From JALYYC01 sp963795805 (GTDB taxonomy: Bacteria > Chloroflexota > Dormibacteria > CF-121), in NCBI GenBank assembly GCA_963795805.1, contig CAWCIV010000001.1:868001-932000 (forward strand): 64,000 nucleotides of DNA. The letters run 5' to 3'. The position numbers and the translations under genes are program-made. Below the pieces are notes generated by a model, which saw only the letters and a list, made by a program, of their open reading frames with translations, was not told the DNA's origin and made no database searches. Shown piece after piece: positions 1-8,306 of the stretch (the stretch's first letter is position 1; the number at the start of each line of letters is the position of its first letter).

Positions 1-13
1 CCGCGCCGCGGCA

Positions 14-19
14 TATACT
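14..19 (+). promoter_or_regulatory. -10 hexamer TATACT of udg4
   Basis: TATACT ends 10 bases before the TTG start at 30. No ribosome binding site lies between them, so the transcript would carry almost no leader. Confidence 0.5.
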
Positions 20-29
20 TGGGCCCGGT

Positions 30-662
30 TTGGACTTCGCTGACCTGACCGTCCTCGCGCGGGACGTGCACGACTGCCGACGTTGTCCCCTCGGCTTCAG
101 CCGAACGCATGCGGTCCCCGGGGTCGGCCCTGAAACCGCCCGCATCACGATCGTCGGGGAGGCGCCCGGCCAGAACGAGGATCAGCAGGGCGAACCGTTC
201 GTCGGTGCGGCGGGCAAGCTCCTCGACCAGCTGCTGCGCGGCATCGGCCTCTCCCGGGCGGATGTGTTCATCACCAACATCCTCAAGTGCCGCCCGCCGA
301 ACAATCGTGACCCGCTTCCGGCCGAGGTCGACGCCTGCTCCCCATACCTCGAGCAGCAGCTTCGGCTGATCAAGCCTGAGGTCGTCCTCCTGCTGGGCCG
401 CCACGCCCTCGCCCGGGTTCTGCCCGGCCAGGAGTCGATCACGCGGATGCATGGTCGGGTGGTCATCAAGGACGGCGTGACGTACATTCCGGTCTACCAT
501 CCGGCGGCGGCGCTCTACAACAGCTTCCTGCAGGGGCCGCTGGAACAGGACTTCAAGGCCGTGAAGGCTCACCTCGATCGGATGGAGGAGCGCCGTCGTG
601 CGGCCGCCGCGGTCACCACCCCGGCCCCGAAGCCGGAGGAGCAGCTCACCCTCTTTGGCTAA
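30..662 (+). CDS. Family 4 uracil-DNA glycosylase
   Basis: Removes uracil from DNA to start base-excision repair. The 210-residue protein has the family features: an N-terminal CRRC pair plus later Cys residues (KCRPP, ACSPY) that would ligate a 4Fe-4S cluster, the GEAPGQNEDQQGEPFVG active-site loop near residues 43-60, and a C-terminal VYHPAA motif. The C-terminus (EEQLTLFG) resembles a sliding-clamp-binding tail, which is an inference. The start is TTG at 30, just after a TATACT hexamer. The frame of the next gene, rnj, begins inside its last codons, so the two are probably co-transcribed. Confidence 0.93.
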   Translation: MDFADLTVLARDVHDCRRCPLGFSRTHAVPGVGPETARITIVGEAPGQNEDQQGEPFVGAAGKLLDQLLRGIGLSRADVFITNILKCRPPNNRDPLPAEVDACSPYLEQQLRLIKPEVVLLLGRHALARVLPGQESITRMHGRVVIKDGVTYIPVYHPAAALYNSFLQGPLEQDFKAVKAHLDRMEERRRAAAAVTTPAPKPEEQLTLFG

Positions 663-2322
663 GAAGCCGCGGCTTCGCGCCATCCCGCTCGGCGGGCTTG
701 GCGAAATCGGCCGCAACATGATGGCGCTCGAGTACGACGAGCAGATCGTCGTCATCGACTCGGGCCTGATGTTCCCCGAGGAGGAGATGCTCGGGGTCGA
801 CCTCGTCCTTCCCGACGTCACCTACCTGCAGGAACGGAAGGACAAGGTGCTCGCCTTCTTGCTGACCCACGGGCATGAGGACCACGTCGGCTCGCTGCCG
901 TACATCCTGCCCAAGGTCTCGGCCCCGATCTATGGCAGCCGGCTGACGCTCGGCTTTATCAAGGGCAAGCTGCGGGAGCACAAGCAGATCGAGCACGCCG
1001 ACCTCCGGGAGATCAAGGCCGGGGATGTCATCGAGCTCGGTCCGTTCAAAGTGGAGTTCATCCACGTGGCGCACAGCATTCCGGACACGACGGCCCTCGC
1101 CATCGAGACGCCGGTTGGGATCGTGATTCACTCGGCCGACTTCAAGATGGACCAGACGCCGGTCGACGGTCGCCCCACCGACATGGCGAGGCTCTCAAAC
1201 TACGGCGACCGCGGGGTGCTGCTGCTGATGTCCGACAGCACCAACGCTGAGCGCGACGGGTTCACGCCCTCGGAACGCACCATCGGCGAGGCCTTCGACG
1301 ACCTCTTCGGCCAGTGCTCCGGCCGGATTATCGTCTCGACCTTCGCCTCGAACATCTACCGGATTCAGCAAGCGCTCAACACCGCCGCCCGCTACAAGCG
1401 GAAGGTCGCCGTCATCGGGCGGTCGATGGTCAACAACCTGACGATCGCCCAGGAGCTCGGCTACCTGCAGGTCCCGCAGGACATCCTGATCAAGGTCCAG
1501 GACATCAACAAGGAGGCCGACGAGCACCTGCTGGTACTCTCCAGCGGTAGCCAGGGCGAGCCGCTCTCGGCGTTGACCCGCATCGCCGCCCAGGAGCACC
1601 ACCAGGTGCGGCTCAAGGCCGGCGATACCGTGATCCTGTCGGCCACGCCGATTCCTGGCAACGAGGAACTGGTCTCGCGCACGATCAACAACTGCTACAA
1701 GCATGGCGCCCGCGTCTTCTACTCCGCCCGTAACCGGGTGCACGCCTCGGGCCACGCCAGCCGCGAGGAGCTCAAGTTGATGTTGAACCTGGTGAAACCC
1801 AAGTTCTTCATGCCGGTGCACGGCGAGTTCCGCCACCTGGCGCTGCACTCGGAGATCGCCCAGGACGTTGGCATGGCGACGGACCACGTCATCGTCACCG
1901 AAGACGGCAACGTCGTCGAGCTGAGCGGTGACGGCATGCTGCCCCACATGGGCAACAAGGTGCCCGCCGGCTACGTGTTCGTCGACGGCCTCAGCGTCGG
2001 GGACGTTGGCTCGGTCGTCCTTCGCGACCGCCGCGTGCTTTCGACGGACGGCATCTTCATCGTGATCGTGACCGTGGACAAGGACACCGGCCGCGTCATC
2101 TCCGGGCCCGACCTCATCTCGCGCGGCTTCGTCCATCAGCAAACGTCAGACGCCGTGATGGAGGCAGCCCGCCAGCATGTGCTGGCGACGCTCAACAAGA
2201 TCGGCCCCGGGCACCCGGAATGGTCGGTTGTGAAGAACTCGATCCGCGATTCGCTCAGTCGATTCCTCTACGACCAGATGCGCCGGCGACCGATGATCAT
2301 GCCGATCGTCGTCGAAGTGTAG
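655..2322 (+). CDS. rnj: Ribonuclease J
   Basis: Metallo-beta-lactamase/beta-CASP RNase with 5'-3' exo- and endonuclease activity in mRNA decay and rRNA maturation. From TTG at 655 the product is 555 residues, the usual family length. Visible motifs are THGHEDHVG (HxHxDH, residues about 71-79), HSADFK, SDSTNAERDG, GSQGEPLSAL, and HASGHASREEL followed by FMPVHGEFRHL of the beta-CASP region. The TTG overlaps the end of udg4 by 8 bases. GGAGGAG at 635-641 is rather far upstream (13 bases), so the start is probable rather than certain; no better start exists before the conserved LGGLGEIGRN segment. Confidence 0.95.
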   Translation: MAKKPRLRAIPLGGLGEIGRNMMALEYDEQIVVIDSGLMFPEEEMLGVDLVLPDVTYLQERKDKVLAFLLTHGHEDHVGSLPYILPKVSAPIYGSRLTLGFIKGKLREHKQIEHADLREIKAGDVIELGPFKVEFIHVAHSIPDTTALAIETPVGIVIHSADFKMDQTPVDGRPTDMARLSNYGDRGVLLLMSDSTNAERDGFTPSERTIGEAFDDLFGQCSGRIIVSTFASNIYRIQQALNTAARYKRKVAVIGRSMVNNLTIAQELGYLQVPQDILIKVQDINKEADEHLLVLSSGSQGEPLSALTRIAAQEHHQVRLKAGDTVILSATPIPGNEELVSRTINNCYKHGARVFYSARNRVHASGHASREELKLMLNLVKPKFFMPVHGEFRHLALHSEIAQDVGMATDHVIVTEDGNVVELSGDGMLPHMGNKVPAGYVFVDGLSVGDVGSVVLRDRRVLSTDGIFIVIVTVDKDTGRVISGPDLISRGFVHQQTSDAVMEAARQHVLATLNKIGPGHPEWSVVKNSIRDSLSRFLYDQMRRRPMIMPIVVEV

Positions 2323-2350
2323 CCGCTTCCCGCCAGGTGATCCAGAGCGA

Positions 2351-2872
2351 CTAGGTCTGCTTGCGGCTCGGCTCGATGTCGACGACGCGGCCAGTCTCGC
2401 GACCGAAGTCCCAGACCTCCACGCCCGGAGGTTCCACACCGAGTGTCGTGAGGGCGGTGCAGATCTGGCTCCTGTGATCCGTCCCGTGATATAGGGCCTG
2501 GGCGAGTCGGAGACCGACCGACGCGTCACGCGCCCATCCGTCGCCTTCGTCGACATCCTTGACGATCTGGTCGGCATCGCGGCCCTGCGCGAGGAATGTG
2601 GTCCAAGCAACGGCATTGTGCTGGGTAGCTTCCCTCAGCTCATGAAGGTCCATACCAGCTCGCTTTCCCAGCTGGGTAGGATCAGCGGTGAGCCAGAACA
2701 AGTAGAGCGAGTCACCATCCACGAGATGTCGCGCGGTGGCGAGGATCGATCCGTAGGTTCCCGGCACAGGTGTCTCGAGTTGCTCCGGGGTGAGCCCAAC
2801 ACACGCGTCCAGCAGCCGAAGGGTCGCCCAGACGTGATGCGCGAAGGCATCATCCATTAACGACCTGCGCAT
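2351..2872 (-). CDS. DinB-family four-helix protein
   Basis: A 173-residue protein of the DinB/YfiT-like putative metalloenzyme superfamily, whose members often act in thiol-dependent transfers or detoxification. Histidines that could form the metal site occur in ARHLVDGD (about residue 48) and in YHGTDHRSQI (about residues 128-137), in the expected order. The substrate cannot be told from sequence. An internal ATG six codons in (2857) is an alternative start. It is convergent with rnj, with 28 bases between the stop codons. Confidence 0.75.
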   Translation of the reverse strand: MRRSLMDDAFAHHVWATLRLLDACVGLTPEQLETPVPGTYGSILATARHLVDGDSLYLFWLTADPTQLGKRAGMDLHELREATQHNAVAWTTFLAQGRDADQIVKDVDEGDGWARDASVGLRLAQALYHGTDHRSQICTALTTLGVEPPGVEVWDFGRETGRVVDIEPSRKQT

Positions 2873-2896
2873 CGGTAAATGAATTCCGGGAAGGTC

Positions 2897-3172
2897 CTAG
2901 ACTTTGTCGCCGGTGTAGCTATCGACGTCCGAGTCCACGGCCCCGGGCGCCTCGCTATCGACGCGAATCGCGGCCTCTTCGGCAGTCGAATCGTTGTCGT
3001 CGTCGAGGACCCCGGCGTGGGTGTCGCCAGCGGCCTCGGTCTCGGACTCATCGAACTTGCCGCGAGGTTCCTCGCTCGAGCCAGCCTCCTCGTCGGGTCG
3101 TTCCTCCCGCAGGCGCTCCTCGAGGGTGTCGTGATGCCGGTAGTCGCCGGGCGGGTTGGTGTCATTGGCCAT
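2897..3172 (-). CDS. Small acidic DUF5709-like protein
   Basis: A 91-residue, strongly acidic, probably disordered protein with no membrane segment. The pattern DTLEERLREERPDEEAG, then an acidic linker, then STAEEAAIRV resembles the actinobacterial DUF5709 family (LDQRLxxExPD ... SAEEAAMHV) as I remember it. The function is unknown. The start ATG at 3172 is backed by AAGGAG a few bases upstream. It is divergent from ftsK and tail-to-head with the DinB-like gene. Confidence 0.7.
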   Translation of the reverse strand: MANDTNPPGDYRHHDTLEERLREERPDEEAGSSEEPRGKFDESETEAAGDTHAGVLDDDNDSTAEEAAIRVDSEAPGAVDSDVDSYTGDKV

Positions 3173-3272
3173 AGCTCTCCTTATACGCTTCTGGCCGCCC
3201 CTGGTGGAAGAGTTCCGTAGTCGGTAGAATGGCGCCATTCGTCCCAGCAAACGTCGCAGCCACTCCACAGCC

Positions 3273-5543
3273 ATGAAGACGCGGCATAAGCGGATCGCGC
3301 GCCCGAAGCGCTCGGCCTCCCGCCAGCGTTTTCGGATCAAGGCACCGCGGCTGCCCAAGCTCGAGGTCCCGTCGCGCCAGCAGCGAGAACTGGCGGGGAT
3401 TGCCCTGATCGTGCTCGCCGGCCTGATCGTGCTGGCGGTCGCACTGGGGTCGGGCGGGTCCGCGATGCACGTCCTGAACGGCGGCCTGGTGGCGCTGTTC
3501 GGCTGGGGCGTCGTCTTCGTCATCCTTGCGATCGCCGCGGCCGGCATCGAGATGCTCATGCCCTGGATCGAAACCATGACCTGGGGTCGCGGGCTCGGCC
3601 TGGCGCTGCTCGCGCTCAGCGCCCTCGGTCTGCTCGACGTCTCGGTCGGTCACAGCGGCGGCTCGGTCGGACGGCTCGAAGGGGACGCGCTTAGCAGCCT
3701 GCTCGGCACCGCGGGCAGCATCCTGATCCTGGTCGCCGTCCTGCTGGGCTCGCTCGTGCTGGCCTTTGATGTCTCGCTTCGGGACGCGGTGGGCAACTTG
3801 CGTGAGCATTACCTCGCGGCCCGACCGGAGGAGAAGCCAGTCGTCAAGCCCAAGCCGAAGCCGGCTGATGCGTGGAACGCGCAGAACAAGGTGATGCGAA
3901 CCGAGACCGAGGAGCCATTCCTGGTCCCGATCCAGGGTGTCGGCGCTGCCCCAACCCCGGTCATCGTGCCGGTTCCCGAGCCGGAGCACGCGATCGAAGC
4001 GGAGGCTCCTGCCGCGAAACGGAAACGCCCGGTCCCGGCGGAACCGGTCCTGTCGGTCGTCCCCGGTCCTGAGGCTACCCCAACGGCGCCGGCGGACGAG
4101 GAGGCGCACCATGTCTGGGTCAAACCGGAATTGACCCTGCTCGATACCGTGGCAGTGCGCAAGGACCGTCTCCACGACGAGATCAAGGCCAACATCAAGC
4201 TGATCGAGCAGACGCTTTCGAGCTTTGACGTTCAGGCGACCGTGATCGGGGTCAACTCCGGTCCTGCCGTCACCCAGTACGAATTGCAGCCCGGCGTTGG
4301 GGTCCCGGTCCGAAAAATCACCGCGCTCCAGAACGACCTGGCCCTCGCCCTCTCGGCGGCGATCCGGATCCAGGCGCCCATCCCGGGCAAGCCGGCGCTC
4401 GGGATCGAGGTTCCGAACAAAGCGACCAGCCTCGTCACCCTGCGGGAGATCCTGCAGACGCCGGCCTTCCAGAACGACAAGACGCTACTCTCGCTCGCGA
4501 TCGGCACCGATGTCTCAGGAAACTCGGTCGTCGGCGACCTGACCCGGATGCCGCACATGCTGATCGCCGGCGCCACCGGATCCGGCAAGAGCGTCTGTAT
4601 CAACGCCCTCCTCGCCGGCCTGATGTTCCAGGCCACGCCCGAGGAGCTCAAGTTGATCCTGATCGATCCCAAGCGGGTTGAGTTCGCCATGTTCCAGGAC
4701 TTGCCGCACCTCCTGGTCCCGGTCGTCACCGAGTCGGAGCAGGCGACGTCGGCGTTGCGCTGGGCCGTGGCGGAGATGGAGAACCGGTACAAGCTCTTCG
4801 CCAGCCACACGGTGCGCAACATTGCCGACTTCAACGACCGGGCGCCCGAGATGGGCCTCGACCGCCTACCCTACATCGTGCTGGTCATCGACGAGCTCGC
4901 CGACCTGATGATGGTCGCCGCCGGTGAGATCGAGGAATTGATCTGTCGGGTGGCCCAGTTGGCGCGGGCCGTCGGAATCCACCTGATGGTGGCGACCCAG
5001 CGGCCCTCGGCCGACATCATCACCGGACTGATCAAGGCGAACATCCCCTCACGGATCGCGTTTGCCGTGAGCTCCAGCATCGACTCGCGGGTCATCCTCG
5101 ACGAGACCGGCGCCGAGAAGCTGCTCGGGCGAGGCGACATGCTCTATCTGCCGGTCGAAGCGGGCAAGGCGACCCGTCTCCAGGGCGTCTTCGTCTCCGA
5201 CCGCGAGATGAAGGCCCTGATCGATTTCTGGAAGGCGCAAGGCAAGCCGCAGTACCAGGAGGAGATCTTCAACGTCGAGGCGACGGTCTCCTGGGTGAAG
5301 GAAGGGATGAAGCGCGACCCGCTCTTCGGCAAGGGGGCGCACGTCGTGGCCACCGAGGGGCGCGCCTCGGTCTCACTCCTCCAGCGCAAGCTCAACGTCG
5401 GCTACACCCGGGCGGCCCGCATCGTCGACCAGTTGGCGGAGCAGCGCGTGATCGGCCCCTACGAGGGGTCCAAATCCCGCGAAGTGCTGATGAACCTGCT
5501 CGAAGTCGACGAGCTGGTCAAGGACCTCGACGAGAGCAACTGA
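3273..5543 (+). CDS. ftsK: DNA translocase FtsK/SpoIIIE
   Basis: Membrane-anchored, ATP-driven double-stranded DNA pump that clears chromosome ends from the division septum. The protein has 756 residues: a basic N-terminus, four membrane helices (about 40-58, 69-95, 107-124, 145-165), a Pro/Ala-rich linker to about 285, and a RecA-like motor with Walker A GATGSGKS (about 432-440) and Walker B LVIDELADLMM (about 536). A C-terminal winged-helix gamma domain (ASVSLLQRKLN ... EGSKSREVL) would read KOPS/SRS-type orientation sequences. The linker is short, as in SpoIIIE, compared with E. coli FtsK. Confidence 0.96.
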   Translation: MKTRHKRIARPKRSASRQRFRIKAPRLPKLEVPSRQQRELAGIALIVLAGLIVLAVALGSGGSAMHVLNGGLVALFGWGVVFVILAIAAAGIEMLMPWIETMTWGRGLGLALLALSALGLLDVSVGHSGGSVGRLEGDALSSLLGTAGSILILVAVLLGSLVLAFDVSLRDAVGNLREHYLAARPEEKPVVKPKPKPADAWNAQNKVMRTETEEPFLVPIQGVGAAPTPVIVPVPEPEHAIEAEAPAAKRKRPVPAEPVLSVVPGPEATPTAPADEEAHHVWVKPELTLLDTVAVRKDRLHDEIKANIKLIEQTLSSFDVQATVIGVNSGPAVTQYELQPGVGVPVRKITALQNDLALALSAAIRIQAPIPGKPALGIEVPNKATSLVTLREILQTPAFQNDKTLLSLAIGTDVSGNSVVGDLTRMPHMLIAGATGSGKSVCINALLAGLMFQATPEELKLILIDPKRVEFAMFQDLPHLLVPVVTESEQATSALRWAVAEMENRYKLFASHTVRNIADFNDRAPEMGLDRLPYIVLVIDELADLMMVAAGEIEELICRVAQLARAVGIHLMVATQRPSADIITGLIKANIPSRIAFAVSSSIDSRVILDETGAEKLLGRGDMLYLPVEAGKATRLQGVFVSDREMKALIDFWKAQGKPQYQEEIFNVEATVSWVKEGMKRDPLFGKGAHVVATEGRASVSLLQRKLNVGYTRAARIVDQLAEQRVIGPYEGSKSREVLMNLLEVDELVKDLDESN

Positions 5544-5584
5544 CGCGCCCACAATCCCGACAGACAGCTGTCAATACGGCGGGG

Positions 5585-5590
5585 TAGCAT
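5585..5590 (+). promoter_or_regulatory. -10 hexamer TAGCAT of yajQ
   Basis: TAGCAT ends 6 bases before the GTG start at 5597, leaving no room for a Shine-Dalgarno sequence. No -35 is recognisable 17 bases upstream. This is the typical leaderless arrangement in this window. Confidence 0.6.
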
Positions 5591-5596
5591 AGCTCC

Positions 5597-6088
5597 GTGG
5601 CTCAAGACTATTCGTTCGACGTCGTCTCCCAGTTCGACCGCCAGGAGCTGGTCAACGCCGTCAACCAGGCGCAGCGTGAGATCACGACCCGGTACGACTT
5701 CAAGGACACCGGGGCGAGCATCGACCTGGGGGAGGACGAGATCACCCTCCAGGGCCCGAGCGACTTCAAGCTCAAAGCCATGATCGATGTGCTGCAGAGC
5801 AAGTTCGTCAAGCGCAATCTGTCCCTCAAGATCCTCAAGCCGGGCCCGATCGAGCAAGCTGCCAAGGGCAATGTCCGCCAGAAGCTCGAGCTCCAGGAGG
5901 GGATCGACGACGAGTTGGCACGGAGCCTGGTGAAGCAGATCAAGCAGATCTCGCCCAAGGTCCAACCGCGCATCCAGGGCGACCTGATCCGGGTCTCCAG
6001 CCGGGAGAAGGACCTCCTGCAAACCGTGATCCAGGCGCTCAAGGCTGACGAATCTCCGGTCCCCCTGCAGTTCATCAACTACCGGTGA
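5597..6088 (+). CDS. YajQ-family nucleotide-binding protein
   Basis: A 163-residue YajQ/UPF0234 protein made of two ferredoxin-like domains. Homologues bind cyclic di-GMP or nucleic acid and act as regulators or chaperone-like factors. Typical segments are SFDVVSQFDRQELVNAV, TRYDFKDTGASI, KGNVRQKLELQEGID and the C-terminal VPLQFINYR. It starts with GTG immediately after a TAGCAT hexamer. It lies between ftsK and cinA and has no obvious functional link to either. Confidence 0.93.
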   Translation: MAQDYSFDVVSQFDRQELVNAVNQAQREITTRYDFKDTGASIDLGEDEITLQGPSDFKLKAMIDVLQSKFVKRNLSLKILKPGPIEQAAKGNVRQKLELQEGIDDELARSLVKQIKQISPKVQPRIQGDLIRVSSREKDLLQTVIQALKADESPVPLQFINYR

Positions 6089-6091
6089 TCG

Positions 6092-6586
6092 GTGCATACG
6101 CCCGGGACAACGGTCGAGCTGGCCACGCAGGTAGGGGAGAGGCTGCGCCAGGCGAGGCGGTCGCTCGCCGTGGCCGAATCCTGCACCGGGGGCCTACTTG
6201 GGGCGGCGATCACGGACGTGCCGGGCAGCTCGAGCTACTTTCTCGGGGGCGTGATCAGTTACGCCGACCAGGTGAAGGTGGAACAGCTGGGCGTGCCGCC
6301 CGGGACGCTGAAAGCCTATGGAGCGGTCAGTTCGGAGACGGCGTGCGCCATGGCGGAGGGCGTTCGGTCGCTGCTGAAGGCGGACCTGGGCGTCTCGATC
6401 ACCGGCGTGGCCGGGCCGGCCGCGGAGGGTGGCAAGCCGGTCGGATTGACGTACATCGGGATCGCGACGGACGAGGCCGTACGCGCCTATCACTATCAAT
6501 GGTCCGGGGACCGCTGGGCAAACCGGCGCGACTCGGTCATCGCCGCGCTGACCCTGTTGGCCGGGGCAGCCGACTCTATGCGTTGA
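6092..6586 (+). CDS. pncC: CinA C-terminal-type nicotinamide-nucleotide amidase
   Basis: Deamidates NMN to nicotinate mononucleotide in pyridine nucleotide salvage. The 164-residue protein consists only of the CinA C-terminal domain. It has the catalytic-serine motif AESCTGG (about residues 27-33), SSSYFLGGVISY and GVAGPAAEGGKPVGLTYIG. The N-terminal CinA domain is absent. GTG at 6092 follows yajQ by 3 bases. Placement just before recA matches the widespread cinA-recA linkage. Its stop codon overlaps the recA -35 box. Confidence 0.93.
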   Translation: MHTPGTTVELATQVGERLRQARRSLAVAESCTGGLLGAAITDVPGSSSYFLGGVISYADQVKVEQLGVPPGTLKAYGAVSSETACAMAEGVRSLLKADLGVSITGVAGPAAEGGKPVGLTYIGIATDEAVRAYHYQWSGDRWANRRDSVIAALTLLAGAADSMR

Positions 6587-6611
6587 CAGTTACACAAATT
6601 AGTAGTAGCAT
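6583..6611 (+). promoter_or_regulatory. recA promoter
   Basis: TTGACA (6583-6588), a 17-base spacer, then TAGCAT (6606-6611). The predicted start of transcription is near 6618, giving recA a leader of about 37 bases with an AAGGGG ribosome binding site. No CGAAC-N4-GTTCG operator is visible in or around it, unlike the lexA region. Confidence 0.75.
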
Positions 6612-6654
6612 GAACGGCAGAGGCCAGGCCGACCACAAGCAAGGGGTTCACTAA

Positions 6655-7677
6655 ATGTCAGAGAAAGATCGTGCACTAACGGCCGCGCTGACCCAGATCG
6701 AGCGCTCGTATGGAAAGGGCGCCATCATGAAGCTGAACGATGCCGCGGCCCAGCGTCACGTCGATTCCATCCCCACGGGGGCGATGACGCTCGATCTCGC
6801 GCTCGGGGTGGGCGGAATCCCGCGCGGCCGCGTCATCGAGATCTATGGACCGGAATCATCCGGCAAGACGACACTCGCCCTGCACGTCATCGCGCAATCG
6901 CAAAAGCAGGGAGGGACCGCCGCCTTCATCGACGCGGAACACGCGCTCGACCCGGTCTACGCCTCCCACATCGGGGTCAAAACCGAGGACCTGCTCATCT
7001 CCCAGCCCGACACCGGCGAGCAGGCGCTGGAGATTGTGGACGTCCTGGTCCGCTCGGGCGCGATCGACGTGATCGTGGTCGACTCGGTGGCGGCCCTCGT
7101 GCCGAAGGCCGAGATCGACGGCGAGATGGGGGACAGCCACGTCGCGCTGCAGGCTCGCCTGATGTCGCAGGCGCTGCGCAAGCTGACCGGCGCCATCTCC
7201 AAGTCGAGCACCTCCGTGATCTTCATCAACCAGCTGCGCGAGAAGGTCGGGATTATGTTCGGCAACCCCGAGGTCACGACCGGCGGCCGGGCGCTGAAGT
7301 TCTACGCGTCGATCCGGCTCGACATCCGCAAGGTCGACTCGATCAAGAGCGGCCTCGACGTCACCGGCAACCGGGTCAAGGTGAAGGTGGTCAAGAACAA
7401 GGTGGCGCCGCCGTTCAAGTCGGCGGAGTTCGACATCCTCTATAACGAGGGCATCTCCTACTGGGGGAGCGTGCTCGACGCCGGCGTCGATGCCGCCCTG
7501 GTCGAGAAGAGCGGCTCGTGGTTTTCCGCCAATGGCCAACGCCTCGGCCAGGGCCGCGAGCAAACGGTCGGATTCCTCAAGGCCAATCCCAAGATCGGCG
7601 AGGACATCATCGCGCGGCTGAAGGAAAAGACAGTCGAGAAGGCCGAGAAGCTCGAGAAAACGCTCCAGCCGGCGTGA
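6655..7677 (+). CDS. recA: Recombinase RecA
   Basis: ATP-dependent strand-exchange protein, also the co-protease for LexA self-cleavage. The 340 residues include Walker A GPESSGKTT (about 64-72), the MAW-type MGDSHVALQARLMSQALRK segment, INQLREKVGIMFGNPE in loop L2, and a Lys/Glu-rich C-terminal tail. There is no intein. It has its own promoter and ribosome binding site, and its stop codon overlaps the GTG of recX. Confidence 0.99.
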   Translation: MSEKDRALTAALTQIERSYGKGAIMKLNDAAAQRHVDSIPTGAMTLDLALGVGGIPRGRVIEIYGPESSGKTTLALHVIAQSQKQGGTAAFIDAEHALDPVYASHIGVKTEDLLISQPDTGEQALEIVDVLVRSGAIDVIVVDSVAALVPKAEIDGEMGDSHVALQARLMSQALRKLTGAISKSSTSVIFINQLREKVGIMFGNPEVTTGGRALKFYASIRLDIRKVDSIKSGLDVTGNRVKVKVVKNKVAPPFKSAEFDILYNEGISYWGSVLDAGVDAALVEKSGSWFSANGQRLGQGREQTVGFLKANPKIGEDIIARLKEKTVEKAEKLEKTLQPA

Positions 7678-8198
7678 AGCGGCGGGCGGGGGCTCCGGCC
7701 GCCCCCGCTAATCCGGACAGCCCGGACGCCGCCTACGCGGCGGCCATCAAGAAGCTCGCCCGTCAGCCGCAGTCGCGGGCGGCGCTTGGCCAGAAACTGG
7801 AGCGGCAGGGGTACGCGGCCGACGCAGTCAGCGAGGCGCTGGACCGTGCCCAGGCGGAGGGCTACCTCGACGACCACGAGTATGCGCAGTCACTGGTCCG
7901 CCGTCGCTCCGGCAGCCGTGGCTACGGCTTGATCGCCCAGGAGTTGCGCGCCAAGGGCGTCGAGGATGCGGCCGCCGGCCCTGCCCTGGAGACCGTCGAC
8001 CGTGAGGCCCAGCTCAGCCATGCCCTGACGCTCGGCCGCAGCCTGCTGGCCCATCGCACGCCGGCCGACCGGCAGGCCCTGCAGGCCTGGGTCGGCCCGC
8101 GGCTGAGCCGGCGGGGTTTTGACAGCGGGCTGGTGTATCGCGTCTGCCGCCAATTGGGCGATGAATGGGAGACCGGCGGTCGGTTTGACAGCCCCTAA
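7674..8198 (+). CDS. recX: RecA modulator RecX
   Basis: Binds RecA filaments and limits their activity. The 174-residue protein carries three-helix RecX repeats: LARQPQSRAALGQKL, GYLDDHEYAQSLVRRR, and SRGYGLIAQELRAKGV. Translation starts at GTG 7674, overlapping the recA TGA as GTGA, so it is translationally coupled to recA. An open frame continues upstream inside recA, but the overlap start fits the family length. Confidence 0.92.
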   Translation: MKRRAGAPAAPANPDSPDAAYAAAIKKLARQPQSRAALGQKLERQGYAADAVSEALDRAQAEGYLDDHEYAQSLVRRRSGSRGYGLIAQELRAKGVEDAAAGPALETVDREAQLSHALTLGRSLLAHRTPADRQALQAWVGPRLSRRGFDSGLVYRVCRQLGDEWETGGRFDSP

Positions 8199-8306
8199 GA
8201 ACCCGATTAAGATGGTCAAGATTTTGTCGCCTTGTAACGACTAGTCCCGTCGCGCTCACGCGCGGTGAGAAGAACCTTCACAAGTCCATAGAGCGAGGTG
8301 TATTCA

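Noticed and set aside
2879..3220. + strand open frame resembling a hydrophobic protein
   Set aside because: It lies opposite the acidic DUF5709-like gene, which has a proper ribosome binding site. The hydrophobic look comes from reading acidic codons on the reverse strand.
6583..6611. Possible mycobacterial RecA-NDp (PafBC-type) promoter at recA
   Set aside because: TTGACAGTT resembles the TTGTCRGTG element, but the TANNNT at the required N8 distance is not met; the sequence is explained better as an ordinary -35/-10 promoter.
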